A program made the translations under genes and the position numbers. A model generated the notes under the pieces. It had not been told where the DNA came from. It saw only the letters and a program-made list of their open reading frames with translations, and did not search any database. Below, piece after piece: positions 36,771 through 45,456 of a stretch of 64,000 bases of DNA. Position 1 is the stretch's first letter; every line of letters begins with the position of its first letter. Source of the DNA: Pseudomonadota bacterium (GTDB lineage Bacteria; Pseudomonadota; Gammaproteobacteria; Xanthomonadales; Rhodanobacteraceae); NCBI GenBank assembly GCA_021792975.1, contig JAJYTR010000005.1, positions 1-64,000 of the forward strand, read 5' to 3'.

Positions 36771-38180
36771 ATGAGCATGGGCAAACAGACCGTCCTGGTG
36801 GTGGATGATGAACGCGACATCCGCGAGCTGCTGACCATCACGCTCGGACGCATGAACCTGCTGGTCGAGTCCGCCGGCAGCGTCGGCGACGCGCGGCGCC
36901 TGCTGGCCGAACACCGCTACGACCTCTGCTTCACGGACATGCGCCTGCCGGACGGCTCGGGCCAGGAATTGCTGGAACTGATCGCCGCCGAGTATCCGGA
37001 AATGCCGGTGGCCATGATCACCGCCTACGGCAACGTCGATGCCGCGGTCCACGCGCTGAAGGCGGGCGCCTTCGATTTCGTTTCCAAGCCGGTGGACATC
37101 AACATGCTGCGCCGGCTGGTGCAGACCGCGCTGCGCCTGGGGCAGCAGCGGCGCGAGCAGACCGACGCGCCGTCCGGCGCCGCGGGCGAGGATGCGGGCG
37201 GCAGCCGCCTGGTCGGCACTTCGCCGGCCATCGAACACGTCCGCGCCACCACCGCCAAACTCGCGCGCAGCCAGGCACCGGTGTACATCTCCGGAGAATC
37301 CGGCGTGGGCAAGGAACTGGTGGCCCGACTGATCCACGAGCAGGGACCGCGCAGCAGCGGTCCGTTCGTTCCGGTGAACTGCGGCGCCGTGCCCAGCGAG
37401 CTCATGGAAAGCGAATTCTTCGGCCACCGCAAGGGCAGCTTCACCGGCGCGCACGCCGACAAGGAAGGCCTGTTCCAGGCCGCGCACGGCGGCACGCTGT
37501 TCCTCGACGAGGTGGCCGACCTGCCCATGCACATGCAGGTCAAGCTGCTGCGCGTGATCCAGGAAAAGGCCGTGCGCCCGATCGGCGCGCACAACGAGGT
37601 GCCGGTGGACGTGCGCATCCTCTCCGCCACGCACAAGGATCTGGCGCGCCTGGTCGAACGCGGCCAGTTCCGCCAGGACCTGTTCTACCGCATCAACGTC
37701 ATCGAACTGCGCGTGCCGCCGCTGCGCGAACGCCGCGAGGACGTGCCGCGCCTGGCCGCGCGCGTACTCGGACGGCTGGCGGCCGAGAACGGCATGGATA
37801 CCGCGCCGCGTCTGCAGCCGGACGCCCTCAAGGCATTGCTGGACTATTCCTTCCCCGGCAACGTGCGCGAACTGGAGAACATCCTCGAACGTGCCGTGGC
37901 ACTGTGCGACGGCGGCGTGATCGGGCGCGGCGATCTCATGCTGGTGCCGGCGGCGGGCGGCAGCGTGGCCCCGGACGGACTCCCCGCCGCCGCCGCGGAC
38001 GCCGCGCCGGCGGCGGCGCCCGAACCGCAGTCGCTGGACGACATGGTCACTTCGCTGGAGCGCGAGAAGATCATGCAGACCCTGCAGAAGACCCGCTACA
38101 ACAAGACCGCGGCCGCGCGCGAGCTGGGCATCACCTTCCGCGCCCTGCGCTACAAGCTCAAGAAACTGGGGATCGACTGA
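36771..38180 (+). CDS. pilR: Sigma-54-dependent response regulator PilR
   Basis: A 469-residue NtrC-family activator. The receiver has VLVVDDERDIREL, phospho-Asp in LCFTDMRLPDGSG near residue 54 and the Lys in DFVSKPVDI. The AAA+ domain has Walker A GESGVGKE near 175, the sigma-54 contact loop GHRKGSFTGAHADKEG near 218 and DEVADLPMHMQVKLLRV. The C-terminal Fis-type helix-turn-helix is NKTAAARELGITFRALRYKL. It is expected to switch on pilA, which is not in the window. An ATG two codons later is also possible. Confidence 0.94.
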   Translation: MSMGKQTVLVVDDERDIRELLTITLGRMNLLVESAGSVGDARRLLAEHRYDLCFTDMRLPDGSGQELLELIAAEYPEMPVAMITAYGNVDAAVHALKAGAFDFVSKPVDINMLRRLVQTALRLGQQRREQTDAPSGAAGEDAGGSRLVGTSPAIEHVRATTAKLARSQAPVYISGESGVGKELVARLIHEQGPRSSGPFVPVNCGAVPSELMESEFFGHRKGSFTGAHADKEGLFQAAHGGTLFLDEVADLPMHMQVKLLRVIQEKAVRPIGAHNEVPVDVRILSATHKDLARLVERGQFRQDLFYRINVIELRVPPLRERREDVPRLAARVLGRLAAENGMDTAPRLQPDALKALLDYSFPGNVRELENILERAVALCDGGVIGRGDLMLVPAAGGSVAPDGLPAAAADAAPAAAPEPQSLDDMVTSLEREKIMQTLQKTRYNKTAAARELGITFRALRYKLKKLGID

Positions 38181-38293
38181 GCCACGTGCGCCTTGAAGCG
38201 GGGCCGACGCGCGGCGCGAGCCCGTGCCCGCACGCGCATGCACCCGGCCCGCACGACGGGCCGCAGCCGTGGTCCGGCCCGCAAGAGCCGGGA

Positions 38294-38368
38294 TGGTGGG
38301 CGGTACAGGGATCGAACCTGTGACCCCTTCCATGTCAAGGAAGTGCTCTACCGCTGAGCTAACCGCCC
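38294..38368 (-). tRNA. tRNA-Val (GAC)
   Basis: A complete cloverleaf of 75 nt including encoded CCA: acceptor GGGCGGT/ACCGCCC, D stem GCTC/GAGC, anticodon stem CTTCC/GGAAG with loop TTGACAT, T arm ACAGG-TTCGATC-CCTGT. It lies 26 bp behind the tRNA-Ser gene on the same strand, so the two are probably co-transcribed. Confidence 0.95.
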
Positions 38369-38394
38369 GCAGCGCGCGTTGCGCGCCCGACCGC

Positions 38395-38485
38395 TGGCGG
38401 AGAGGGTGGGATTCGAACCCACGTTACGGAAGAACCGTAAACCGGATTTCGAGTCCGGCGCATTCGACCACTCTGCCACCTCTCC
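38395..38485 (-). tRNA. tRNA-Ser (CGA)
   Basis: 91 nt including encoded CCA. Acceptor GGAGAGG/CCTCTCC, anticodon stem CCGGA/TCCGG with loop CTCGAAA, the long class II variable arm TTACGG-TTCTT-CCGTAA, T arm GTGGG-TTCGAAT-CCCAC. Confidence 0.95.
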
Positions 38486-38520
38486 GCGCCCTGCCCGGCT
38501 GAGCCGCGCAGGGGCTGCGC

Positions 38521-38549
38521 ATGATACGGGCAGCCCGATGCCGTGACAA
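38521..38549 (-). promoter_or_regulatory. Sigma-70 promoter of the tRNA-Ser/tRNA-Val unit
   Basis: On the minus strand TTGTCA (38549-38544), a 17-bp spacer and TATCAT (38526-38521), each five of six consensus matches. The predicted start is about 29 bases before the tRNA-Ser 5' end. Confidence 0.65.
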
Positions 38550-38989
38550 CCGCGGCGGCCTTGGGTATCAATCGAACTGGCCTCCATTCTTCGCCTGGCG
38601 GTCGAGACAGCCATGCGTCGCAGTGAACTGTGCTCGATTCGCTGAGAGCACGCGGACCTACAAGCCGGCACCATCGCCATGCGTTTTGGCCTGCGATTCC
38701 CAGAGGGGACGCCGCGGGCCAGTGGTGCCCGCTCGAACCTCCGCGTCCATGCGTCGAAGTCGCCACCGCCCGCCGGCCGGCATCCTCGCCTCGCCCGGTT
38801 TTGCCGTCGAACACCAGGATGGCGCCAGGCTCCGCAGAACGGGATGCCGGGTGAGGCGATCCCCGGCTGCATCGTCATGGCGATGCCCGTGTACGCGAAC
38901 GGCCGACCCGGCACGCGATCGCGTCGACCCGCGCGCGCTGCAAACGTGCATCGCACTATGCTCGCGGCAGGCGGCACGAGGCGCGAGCG
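38550..38989. other. About 440 bp without a recognisable gene
   Basis: Lies between the tRNA promoter and mbfA. Short frames occur on both strands but none looks like a protein by composition or motif. No direct repeat of a tRNA end was seen, so there is no visible attachment site. It must hold the mbfA promoter. Confidence 0.5.
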
Positions 38990-39997
38990 ATGACCCAGGC
39001 ATCGTGGCTTTCTCTGCAAGGGCTGGCCGGACGCGGCGCGGCGTTGGACTTCGGCAAGTTCGACGAGCGGCAGGTGCTCAGTCTCGCGATCGCGCTGGAA
39101 GAGGACGACGCGCGCATCTACAACACCTATGCCGATGTGCTGGCGGCCGACTATCCCGACACCGCACGCCTGTTCCGCGGCATGGCCGCCGAGGAGGATG
39201 ACCACCGTCATCGCCTGATCGAGCTGTACCGCAAGCTGTTCGGCGAGCGCATCCTGCTGATCCGCCGCCAGGACGTGCGCGGTTTCATGGAGCGCAAGCC
39301 GCTGTGGCTGCTGCAGCCGCTCGATCTGGAAAAGATCCGCGAGCAGGCCGGAATCATGGAGGCCGACTCGCGGCGCTTCTACGCGCAGGCCGCGCGCCGC
39401 GCCGGCAACGCCGCCCTCCGCCAGTTGCTGGGCGACCTCGCCGCCGAGGAAAGCCGGCACGAAACCAAGGCCGAGGCGCTGGGCGACGAGTTCCTCAGCG
39501 CCGCGGTGCTGCGTAAAGAGCACACCACGCAACAGCGCCTGTTCATGCTGCAGTTCGTGCAGCCGGGACTGGCCGGGCTGATGGACGGCTCGGTGTCCAC
39601 CTTGGCGCCCCTGTTTGCCGCGGCCTTCGCCACGCGCAATACCGGGAGTACGTTCCTGGTGGGGCTGGCCGCCGCCATCGGTGCCGGCATCAGCATGGCC
39701 TTCGCCGAGGCGCTCTCCGATGACGGCGCCCTCACCGGCCGCGGCAGCCCGCTACTGCGCGGTCTGGTGATCGGCGCAATGACCATGCTCGGCGGGGTCG
39801 GCCATGCGCTGCCCTATCTGATTCCGAACTTCCAGGTCGCCACCACGCTGGCGGTGATCGTGGTCGTTGCCGAACTGCTGACCATCGCCTGGGTGCGCAA
39901 ACGCTACATGGATACGCCCTTCAGCCTGGCCGTACTGCAAGTCGTCGTCGGCGGCCTGCTGGTGTTCGCGCTGGGGATCCTGATCGGCAGTGCGTGA
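38990..39997 (+). CDS. mbfA: Membrane-bound ferritin-like iron exporter MbfA (ferritin/VIT1 fusion)
   Basis: A 335-residue protein. The N-terminal half is a four-helix ferritin-like (rubrerythrin/Er) domain with iron ligands in LALEEDDARIY, AAEEDDHRHRL, MEADSRRFY and AAEESRHETK (about residues 32-160). The C-terminal half (about 185-335) is a VIT1/CCC1-type membrane domain with DGSVSTLAPLFAAAF and SMAFAEALSDDG. MbfA proteins export Fe2+ and protect against iron and peroxide stress. It stands alone after the tRNA pair; no clear Irr or Fur box was identified. Confidence 0.88.
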   Translation: MTQASWLSLQGLAGRGAALDFGKFDERQVLSLAIALEEDDARIYNTYADVLAADYPDTARLFRGMAAEEDDHRHRLIELYRKLFGERILLIRRQDVRGFMERKPLWLLQPLDLEKIREQAGIMEADSRRFYAQAARRAGNAALRQLLGDLAAEESRHETKAEALGDEFLSAAVLRKEHTTQQRLFMLQFVQPGLAGLMDGSVSTLAPLFAAAFATRNTGSTFLVGLAAAIGAGISMAFAEALSDDGALTGRGSPLLRGLVIGAMTMLGGVGHALPYLIPNFQVATTLAVIVVVAELLTIAWVRKRYMDTPFSLAVLQVVVGGLLVFALGILIGSA

Positions 39998-40151
39998 GTA
40001 CGCCGTGGTCCGCGCGGGATGCGCGGCACGCCGAAAATGGTCGCCACGAAACGGCCCACAGCGGTGGAAGCGGTAAACTCGGAGCGATCGCGGGTAGAGG
40101 AGCGATCCTGAAGTTTCCGGCTACCTGCTTGAACCTTGGGGCAACACCATC

Positions 40152-40691
40152 ATGAAGACGAGCCTGAGTCGCGTAGCGTTACTGGCCTTCCTTACGGCCG
40201 CGATCGGCAGCGAGGCGGCAGCAGCCGCGAATCCGTCCCCGCGAATCCCCTCGGCGCTCGATCGCCTGATCGGCACGTGGCGGGGACACAGTGAGACGTT
40301 CGCCTCGCCGCTCACCCGGCCCGGCCGGAGTACGGCGGTCAACGTGTGCCAGTGGAGCCCTTCCCATCGTTTCGTAACCTGTGACCAAACCATCGAGCCA
40401 GGGGGTCGCCATGACCTCGCGGTCTACGGCCTCGGTGCGAAGAGCGGGACGTATTTCTATTGCGAAGTAGATGCCACCGCACAGGCGTACTGCGTAGACC
40501 GCCTCGTCATCAAAGGCAGCACTTGGCTCTATCGGAGCACCTTCGAATACAAGGGACAGCCGCTGACGCTGCGCACCTGGAACCGGTTCAGTTCCGTCGA
40601 CCACTACACGTTTGCGGCGGAAATCTCGCGGGATCACGGCCGGCACTGGCAGACGATGAGCCGCGGCGCGGCAACGCGAGTCCACGGATGA
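40152..40691 (+). CDS. Secreted lipocalin-like protein (DUF1579-like)
   Basis: A 179-residue protein with a signal peptide (about residues 1-25, ending near SEAAAAA). The mature part has RLIGTWRGHSETF and later strand-like segments (FVTCDQTIEPGG, TFEYKGQPLTLRTWNRFSSVD), typical of the DUF1579/lipocalin-like beta-barrel group. Function unknown; family members may bind small ligands. G+C content is visibly lower than in neighbouring genes, suggesting transfer. The GFA-domain gene follows after 19 bp. Confidence 0.65.
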   Translation: MKTSLSRVALLAFLTAAIGSEAAAAANPSPRIPSALDRLIGTWRGHSETFASPLTRPGRSTAVNVCQWSPSHRFVTCDQTIEPGGRHDLAVYGLGAKSGTYFYCEVDATAQAYCVDRLVIKGSTWLYRSTFEYKGQPLTLRTWNRFSSVDHYTFAAEISRDHGRHWQTMSRGAATRVHG

Positions 40692-40710
40692 CGGCGGCAC
40701 CAGGCGCAAC

Positions 40711-41124
40711 ATGATCTATCCGGGACACTGCCACTGCAGAGCGACCGGCTTTCGGTTCGATACCGCGTTGCCCGTACACGCGTGGCCGATCCGGATCTGC
40801 GAATGCGGGTTTTGCCGCGCGCACGGTGCGATCTATACCGCCGATCCCGCAGGTCGGGTCGCGTTCAACGTGCAGGGCGGGAACCGGCCGAGGCGGTACC
40901 TCTTCGCTTCGCGCACCGCGGATTTCCTTTTCTGTGAAAACTGCGGCGTTTATCTCGGCGCCATGACGGAAATCTCCGGCCGCTACTTCGCCGTTCTCAA
41001 CGTCAATACCATGCGCCTCGCGGACCTGCCCCGACCTGCGCACCGATCCTTCGAGGATGAAAGTGTCGAGCAAAGGCAAGAACGGCGACAGCGGACATGG
41101 ACGCCGGTGGTGGACCCGCTCTGA
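40711..41124 (+). CDS. GFA/CENP-V domain zinc protein
   Basis: A 137-residue member of the GFA (glutathione-dependent formaldehyde-activating) fold. Zinc ligands are Cys7/Cys9 (GHCHCRATGF), Cys30/Cys32/Cys35 (RICECGFC) and a pair in FLFCENCGVYLG near residue 85. GFA proteins bind glutathione adducts; the name-giving formaldehyde activity is disputed. It lies in the same low-G+C patch as the DUF1579-like gene and probably shares its transcript. Confidence 0.8.
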   Translation: MIYPGHCHCRATGFRFDTALPVHAWPIRICECGFCRAHGAIYTADPAGRVAFNVQGGNRPRRYLFASRTADFLFCENCGVYLGAMTEISGRYFAVLNVNTMRLADLPRPAHRSFEDESVEQRQERRQRTWTPVVDPL

Positions 41125-41154
41125 GGTGACGGGATCGCCCCGTTCCGGCCTCCC

Positions 41155-41376
41155 TCAGGTGCCTCTTTTTCTCACGTGTCGTGCCTGCTCGATCACGCCA
41201 AAGGTGTTCTTTTCAAGAAAGGCAAACAGTCTCAGGTAGGCGTAAGGATTCTCGGCTTCGATTGCATCTCGATCCATCGAAGCCGCCACGATTTGTCCCA
41301 ACAAGACGACTTGCTGCGCGCGCCCCGGCTGAAGATGCTCCGTCCGTGGCGCGCGGGCACCCGCAACGGAATCCAT
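41155..41376 (-). CDS. Possible small ORF in the low-G+C patch, unrecognised
   Basis: About 73 residues on the minus strand starting MDSVAGARAPRTEHLQ, then a protein-like helical stretch from VVLLGQIVAASMDRDAIE through NPYAYLRLFAFLEKN. Longer upstream starts would run into the PP2C gene. Base composition differs clearly from the neighbours. It could be a remnant of a transferred gene. No family recognised. Confidence 0.3.
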   Translation of the reverse strand: MDSVAGARAPRTEHLQPGRAQQVVLLGQIVAASMDRDAIEAENPYAYLRLFAFLEKNTFGVIEQARHVRKRGT

Positions 41377-41380
41377 CGGC

Positions 41381-42049
41381 ATGTTCGAGTTTGGCCACTG
41401 CACCCATCCCGGCCTGAGGCGGCGTTTCAACGAGGACAGCTACGGCATCGACGCCGCCAGCGGGCTGTTCGTCGTGGTCGACGGCATGGGCGGGCCCGGG
41501 TACGGCGAAGCCATCGCCGCGCTGGCACGCGAGGAGGCCCTGCGTGCGGCGCGCCAGGGCATGCGGCTGGACCAGGCCCTGCGCTGTGCCGCCGCGGTGG
41601 TGGAGCAATGGCTGGCGAGCCATCCGGCGGCCCACCCGGCCGGCGTCGCCGCGGCCCTGCTGCGTCTGCACGAAACGGACTTCGAGATCGCCTGGGCCGG
41701 CGACTGCACGGTCCTGCTGGGCGGCAGCGATCCGGCGCGGGTGGCCAGCGCCGCGGTCCTGCCGGCGCCTGCGGACGATGCCTGCGAATCTGCAGCGACC
41801 GCGCGGCTGGGTCTGCTCCCGGCGCGACCGATCGCCATCGGCCTGCGCATGGGACGCCTGCGCTGTCCCGCGTCCATCCTGCTGTGCAGCGACGGCGCGA
41901 TCGAGGCCACCACCGTGGCCGGCCGTCAGCGCGCCCTCACCGATCACAACCTGGGCGCCCAGGAAGCGGTCGAGATCCTGCTGCTGGAGGCGCTGGCGCA
42001 ACAGGCGCGCGACAACCTTACGGCCATACTGGTGCGGCTGCGCCGCTGA
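41381..42049 (+). CDS. PP2C-type serine/threonine protein phosphatase
   Basis: A 222-residue single-domain PPM/PP2C phosphatase. Metal-binding Asp residues appear in RRFNEDSYGIDAASG and FVVVDGMGGPGYGE (residues 15-42), later WAGDCTVLL and LLCSDGAIEATT, ending with DNLTAILVRLRR. Requires Mn/Mg. No protein kinase or FHA-domain gene is nearby, so the partner kinase is unknown. It is shorter than the usual 240-250 residues. It converges on dnaQ with 12 bp between. Confidence 0.85.
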   Translation: MFEFGHCTHPGLRRRFNEDSYGIDAASGLFVVVDGMGGPGYGEAIAALAREEALRAARQGMRLDQALRCAAAVVEQWLASHPAAHPAGVAAALLRLHETDFEIAWAGDCTVLLGGSDPARVASAAVLPAPADDACESAATARLGLLPARPIAIGLRMGRLRCPASILLCSDGAIEATTVAGRQRALTDHNLGAQEAVEILLLEALAQQARDNLTAILVRLRR

Positions 42050-42061
42050 TCGGGCCAGCCG

Positions 42062-42814
42062 TCAAGGTGCATCCGCTACGCCGGCGGCCTCGAGCTGGCG
42101 CCACAGGCAGCGGCCCCGGACGGCGGCATCCAGGGCGTCCAGCCGCAGCTCGTGCGCGGCCTGCTCTTCGATGCTCGCGCGCAGAACACGCGGGCGGCGC
42201 ACGCAGGCATCCTGCGCGGCAGGGTGCGCGCGCGATGCCATCGCGGCCGCGGGTGCCGGTCCGGCCGCGAAGGCGAAGTTCAACGTGCTTTGTCCGGCCG
42301 TCAGCGCCAGATAGACATCGGCCAGCAGTTCGGCATCGAGCAGGGCGCCATGCAGCGTGCGCCCCGAATGGTCCACGCCGAAACGCCGGCACAGCGCATC
42401 GAGCGAATTGCGCTGGCCGGGGAAGCGCTCGCGGGCGATCAGCAGTGTGTCGATCACTTCGCAGCGCCGCGCCAGCGGCACATGCCGGCTGTCCAGGCGG
42501 GCCAGTTCGGCATCGAGGAAGCCCAGGTCGAAGGCCGCGTTGTGGATCACCAGGGCGGCACCTTCGATGAATGCCAGGAATTCCGCGGCGATCTCGGCGA
42601 AACGCGGCTGCGTCGAGAGGAAGGCGTCATCCAGGCCGTGTACCGCCAGCGCCCCGGCGTCCACCGCGCGCTGGGGGTCGAGATAGCGGTGGAAGGTGCG
42701 GCCGCTGGGACGGCGATCGAGCAATTCGATGCAGCCGATCTCGATCAGCCGGTGGCCCTGGGCGACATCCAGGCCAGTGGTTTCGGTATCCAGGATGACG
42801 ATGCGGCCGCTCAT
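42062..42814 (-). CDS. dnaQ: DNA polymerase III epsilon subunit (3'-5' proofreading exonuclease) DnaQ
   Basis: A 250-residue DEDDh exonuclease: Exo [13 protein letters not shown] at residues 5-16, Exo [15 protein letters not shown] near 95, Exo [17 protein letters not shown] near 154 with the catalytic His. The C-terminal tail (about 185-250) ends in [16 protein letters not shown], where the polymerase-binding region of epsilon lies. The start overlaps the rnhA stop (ATGA). Confidence 0.94.
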   Translation of the reverse strand: MSGRIVILDTETTGLDVAQGHRLIEIGCIELLDRRPSGRTFHRYLDPQRAVDAGALAVHGLDDAFLSTQPRFAEIAAEFLAFIEGAALVIHNAAFDLGFLDAELARLDSRHVPLARRCEVIDTLLIARERFPGQRNSLDALCRRFGVDHSGRTLHGALLDAELLADVYLALTAGQSTLNFAFAAGPAPAAAMASRAHPAAQDACVRRPRVLRASIEEQAAHELRLDALDAAVRGRCLWRQLEAAGVADAP

Positions 42815-43254
42815 GCAGGCTGCCTCTGCGCGGCACTGCGCGCGGCATGATCGACGCGCTCGTTCTCGGGCTGGCCGCTGTGCCCGCGCACCCAGCGCCA
42901 GTCCACGGCATGCGTGGTGCTGGCCGCGGCCAGCCGCTGCCAAAGATCCTGGTTCTTGACCGGCTCGCGCGCGCTGGTACGCCAGCCGTTGCGCTGCCAG
43001 CGCGGCAGCCAGTCGGTGATGCCCTGGCGCAGGTATTGCGAGTCGGTGTGCAGTTCGACGCTGCAGGGACGTCGCAGCGCCTCCAGGGCGGCGATGGCCG
43101 CCATCAGCTCCATGCGGTTGTTGGTGGTATGGGCTTCTCCGCCGCTGAGCAGGCGCTCGTGCGCCTGCCTGCGCAGCAGCGCGGCCCAGCCGCCCGGCCC
43201 CGGATTGCCCAGGCAGGCGCCGTCGGTCCAGATCTGCACGTCTGGCCGCCTCAT
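42811..43254 (-). CDS. rnhA: Ribonuclease HI RnhA
   Basis: A 147-residue type 1 RNase H with the DEDD set: Asp in [17 protein letters not shown] (residue 10), Glu in [14 protein letters not shown], Asp in [17 protein letters not shown] and Asp in NERVDHAAR, plus the His of [10 protein letters not shown]. It removes RNA from RNA-DNA hybrids. It overlaps the genes on both sides (ATGA each), in the conserved methyltransferase-rnhA-dnaQ order also seen in E. coli (yafS-rnhA-dnaQ). Confidence 0.95.
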   Translation of the reverse strand: MRRPDVQIWTDGACLGNPGPGGWAALLRRQAHERLLSGGEAHTTNNRMELMAAIAALEALRRPCSVELHTDSQYLRQGITDWLPRWQRNGWRTSAREPVKNQDLWQRLAAASTTHAVDWRWVRGHSGQPENERVDHAARSAAQRQPA

Positions 43255-43913
43255 GCCCGCGTGCCCCTGGTGTCGCCCGGCCAGACCGGCACGCGTCCGC
43301 TGAACCGCACCGTCCGTGCGCGCTGCAGATAGAGGATGCGCGCGCTCGCGCGCCGCTTGCGCAGGACCAGCAGATAGCTGCAGCCGATGCGCTGCACGCA
43401 TTCGCGTTCGAATCCGTACAGGTCCAGCAGCCGCGTCAGCGCACGCATCGGTCGCAGCCTGCAATAGGCATCCCCGCGGCGCGCATGCCGGGCCAGGCGC
43501 AGCGATTGCGGGTGCCAGTGCACCAGCCCGCAGAGCAGGAACCGGGCGCCGGGCTGCGAGACGCGCGCCAGTTCACCGGCCAGACCGCCGGGATCGGGCA
43601 GTGCCTCGAACACGTCCGCGGCGAGCAGCAGGGCGAAACTCTCGTCGCCGAACGGCAGTTCGCAGGCCATCGCGCGCACGCCGCCCTGCCATTGCTCGCC
43701 CTGCAGTGCGAGGCTGATGCAATAGCCCGGCGCCGGAGGTGGCAGCGAATCCCCGTCCGCACGCCAGCCGGCGTTCTCGAGAACCAGTGCGTGGGTTCCT
43801 CCCCGCAGCCTGAGAAAAGGCGCCAGCAGCCGGGTGCGCGCGGCATGCAACTGATGCAGATGCGATTCGGACAGTGCGGCGCGACGCTCGGGCATGCGCG
43901 CATTCTGCGCCAA
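43251..43913 (-). CDS. Class I SAM-dependent methyltransferase (YafS-like)
   Basis: A 220-residue methyltransferase-fold protein with a degenerate motif I ([13 protein letters not shown]) but good later motifs ([45 protein letters not shown]). It is positionally and by length equivalent to E. coli yafS, upstream of rnhA and dnaQ with overlapping codons. The SAM loop lacks the GxGxG pattern, so catalytic ability is uncertain. Substrate unknown. Confidence 0.78.
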   Translation of the reverse strand: MAQNARMPERRAALSESHLHQLHAARTRLLAPFLRLRGGTHALVLENAGWRADGDSLPPPAPGYCISLALQGEQWQGGVRAMACELPFGDESFALLLAADVFEALPDPGGLAGELARVSQPGARFLLCGLVHWHPQSLRLARHARRGDAYCRLRPMRALTRLLDLYGFERECVQRIGCSYLLVLRKRRASARILYLQRARTVRFSGRVPVWPGDTRGTRA

Positions 43914-43954
43914 GGCGGCGTGCAGGTTAAGCCTGCCGCGCCGCGGCTGCCTGG

Positions 43955-44533
43955 TCAGCGGCGGCCGGCGGTGTCCACGGCGCGGAAGTGGCGCTCCAGG
44001 TGCTGGCCGTTGTCCAGCAGGTAAGGCATCACGCCCGTATCCGGCGGGAATCCGGCGGTATCGATCCGCGCCATCGGATCAATCAGCGGCAGGGTGTCGT
44101 GGTGCGTGGCGTCCATGCGTTCGCCCCACGCAGCCGCATGCGCGTCGGGGGACGCACTGAGCCAGGAGGGCGCCGGCGCCGCGATCACGCTGTCGCCGGG
44201 TGCCAGCACCTGCTGCGGGGGCACCAGCATCAGCGCGGCCGCCACCATGCCGGCCGCGGCCATGCCGCGCACCGACCAGCGCATCCAGCGCGTCCCCGCG
44301 CTGGCCGGCAACGGCTGCAGGCGGATGCGCGCGGCGACCGTTGCGGCGAAATCGGCGTCAGCCAGCGCGGGAATGCCACCGCGCAGGCTGGCCTGCACCA
44401 GGTGATAGCGCTCCCAGCGACGCAGCGCCTCGGCGTCGCGCTCCAGCCGACGCAGCAGAAAACGCGTCTGCTCGCGGCCGAGTTCGCCATCCATCAAGGC
44501 GGAAAGCTCCTCGAGGTTTGCGTGGGTGCTCAT
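43955..44533 (-). CDS. rseA: Anti-sigma-E factor RseA
   Basis: A 192-residue single-span protein. The N-terminal RseA domain MSTHANLEELSALMDGELG binds the sigma factor. One membrane helix (MAAAGMVAAALMLV, about residues 92-105) precedes a periplasmic tail of about 85 residues. It holds RpoE inactive until proteolysis in envelope stress. It starts 92 bp after rpoE. The usual rseB or mucD gene does not follow; the methyltransferase-rnhA-dnaQ operon does. Confidence 0.88.
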   Translation of the reverse strand: MSTHANLEELSALMDGELGREQTRFLLRRLERDAEALRRWERYHLVQASLRGGIPALADADFAATVAARIRLQPLPASAGTRWMRWSVRGMAAAGMVAAALMLVPPQQVLAPGDSVIAAPAPSWLSASPDAHAAAWGERMDATHHDTLPLIDPMARIDTAGFPPDTGVMPYLLDNGQHLERHFRAVDTAGRR

Positions 44534-44625
44534 GGCGGTACCTGCTGTGAAACGGGGTGCGACTACAACCGTGCTGCGGACGGCTGCCCGGACACCGCAA
44601 CCGGAGCGGCGGTCGACCCGCCGCC

Positions 44626-45207
44626 TCAGCGCTCGTCGAGCAGCGGCCGCAGGCTCTGCTCGATCGCCTCGCGCGCCCGGAAGATGCGCGAACGCACGGT
44701 GCCGATCGGGCAATTCATGACTTCGGCGATCTCCTCGTAGCTCATGCCCTCAACCTCGCGCAAGGTAATGGCCATGCGCAGGTCTTCGGGCAAGGCTTGG
44801 ACTGTCGAAAACACTGTTTGTTCAATTTCTTGCCGAAGCAATTCATGTTCCGGCGTGGCCCCGTCCCGCAGGGCTTCGGCGCTGGGCACGTGCTGGGCGT
44901 CCTCGATGGCGAGATCGTCGGTGGGCGGGCGCCGGCCCTGGGAGACCAGGTGGTTCTTGGCGGTGTTGACCGCGATCTTGTACAGCCAGGTGTAGAACTG
45001 GCTCTCGCCGCGGAACGAGCCCAGCGCCCGGTAGGCGCGGATGAAAGCCTCCTGCGCGACATCCTCGCACTCGTTCCAGTCGCCGATGTAGCGCGAAACC
45101 AGCGCGACGATCTTGTGCTGGTACTTGCGCACCAGCAGGTCATAGGCACGGGTGTCGCCCTGCTGGACGCGTTCAACCAGCACGCGGTCCGAATCTGCTT
45201 CGCCCAT
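44626..45207 (-). CDS. rpoE: Extracytoplasmic function sigma factor RpoE
   Basis: A 193-residue group 4 sigma factor. Region 2 runs YDLLVRKYQHKIVALVSRYI through CEDVAQEAFIRAYRAL and FYTWLYKIAVNTAKNHL; region 4 contains LPEDLRMAITLREVEGMSYE and GTVRSRIFRAREAI. Close similarity to E. coli/Pseudomonas RpoE/AlgU and the following rseA gene identify it as the envelope stress sigma factor. It is divergent from ppx; a sigma-E type promoter was not confidently located. Confidence 0.95.
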   Translation of the reverse strand: MGEADSDRVLVERVQQGDTRAYDLLVRKYQHKIVALVSRYIGDWNECEDVAQEAFIRAYRALGSFRGESQFYTWLYKIAVNTAKNHLVSQGRRPPTDDLAIEDAQHVPSAEALRDGATPEHELLRQEIEQTVFSTVQALPEDLRMAITLREVEGMSYEEIAEVMNCPIGTVRSRIFRAREAIEQSLRPLLDER

Positions 45208-45456
45208 CCGGGCCTACTCCCCGCCTGTGGTCCACGCCGCACGGCGCTTTGTTCCGGCTGCCCTTGCGGCCCGATGCCGCATGAACCGTAGGGTACAGGA
45301 AACCGCGCTGCGGCCGCAGCGCGCGCCGCGCCGGCGACGCCAGCGGATCCGCGGCGGCAGCCGTCTCTTCCGGGACCGGCCCGCGCAGTCCTGCGGCTAG
45401 GGCCGGCGGACGCGTCCATGCCAGAATCGCGGTGGGTCCATGAAGGGAGGGGAGTG

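Noticed and set aside
38294-38485. Attachment site at the tRNA-Ser/tRNA-Val genes
   Set aside because: No second copy of either tRNA 3' end and no integrase gene in the neighbourhood.
38348-39532. Minus-strand frame across the tRNA genes and the mbfA 5' half
   Set aside because: It runs through two complete tRNA genes and antisense to mbfA; no protein-like features.
40058-40080. Third copy of the GT4-start 25-mer (CCCACAGCGGTGGAA)
   Set aside because: Only about 15 bases are similar and the coding context is missing; judged chance similarity.
41155-41376. Minus-strand ORF as a transposase (IS66 end) fragment
   Set aside because: Only a short NPYAYLR resemblance; no catalytic residues or terminal repeats nearby.
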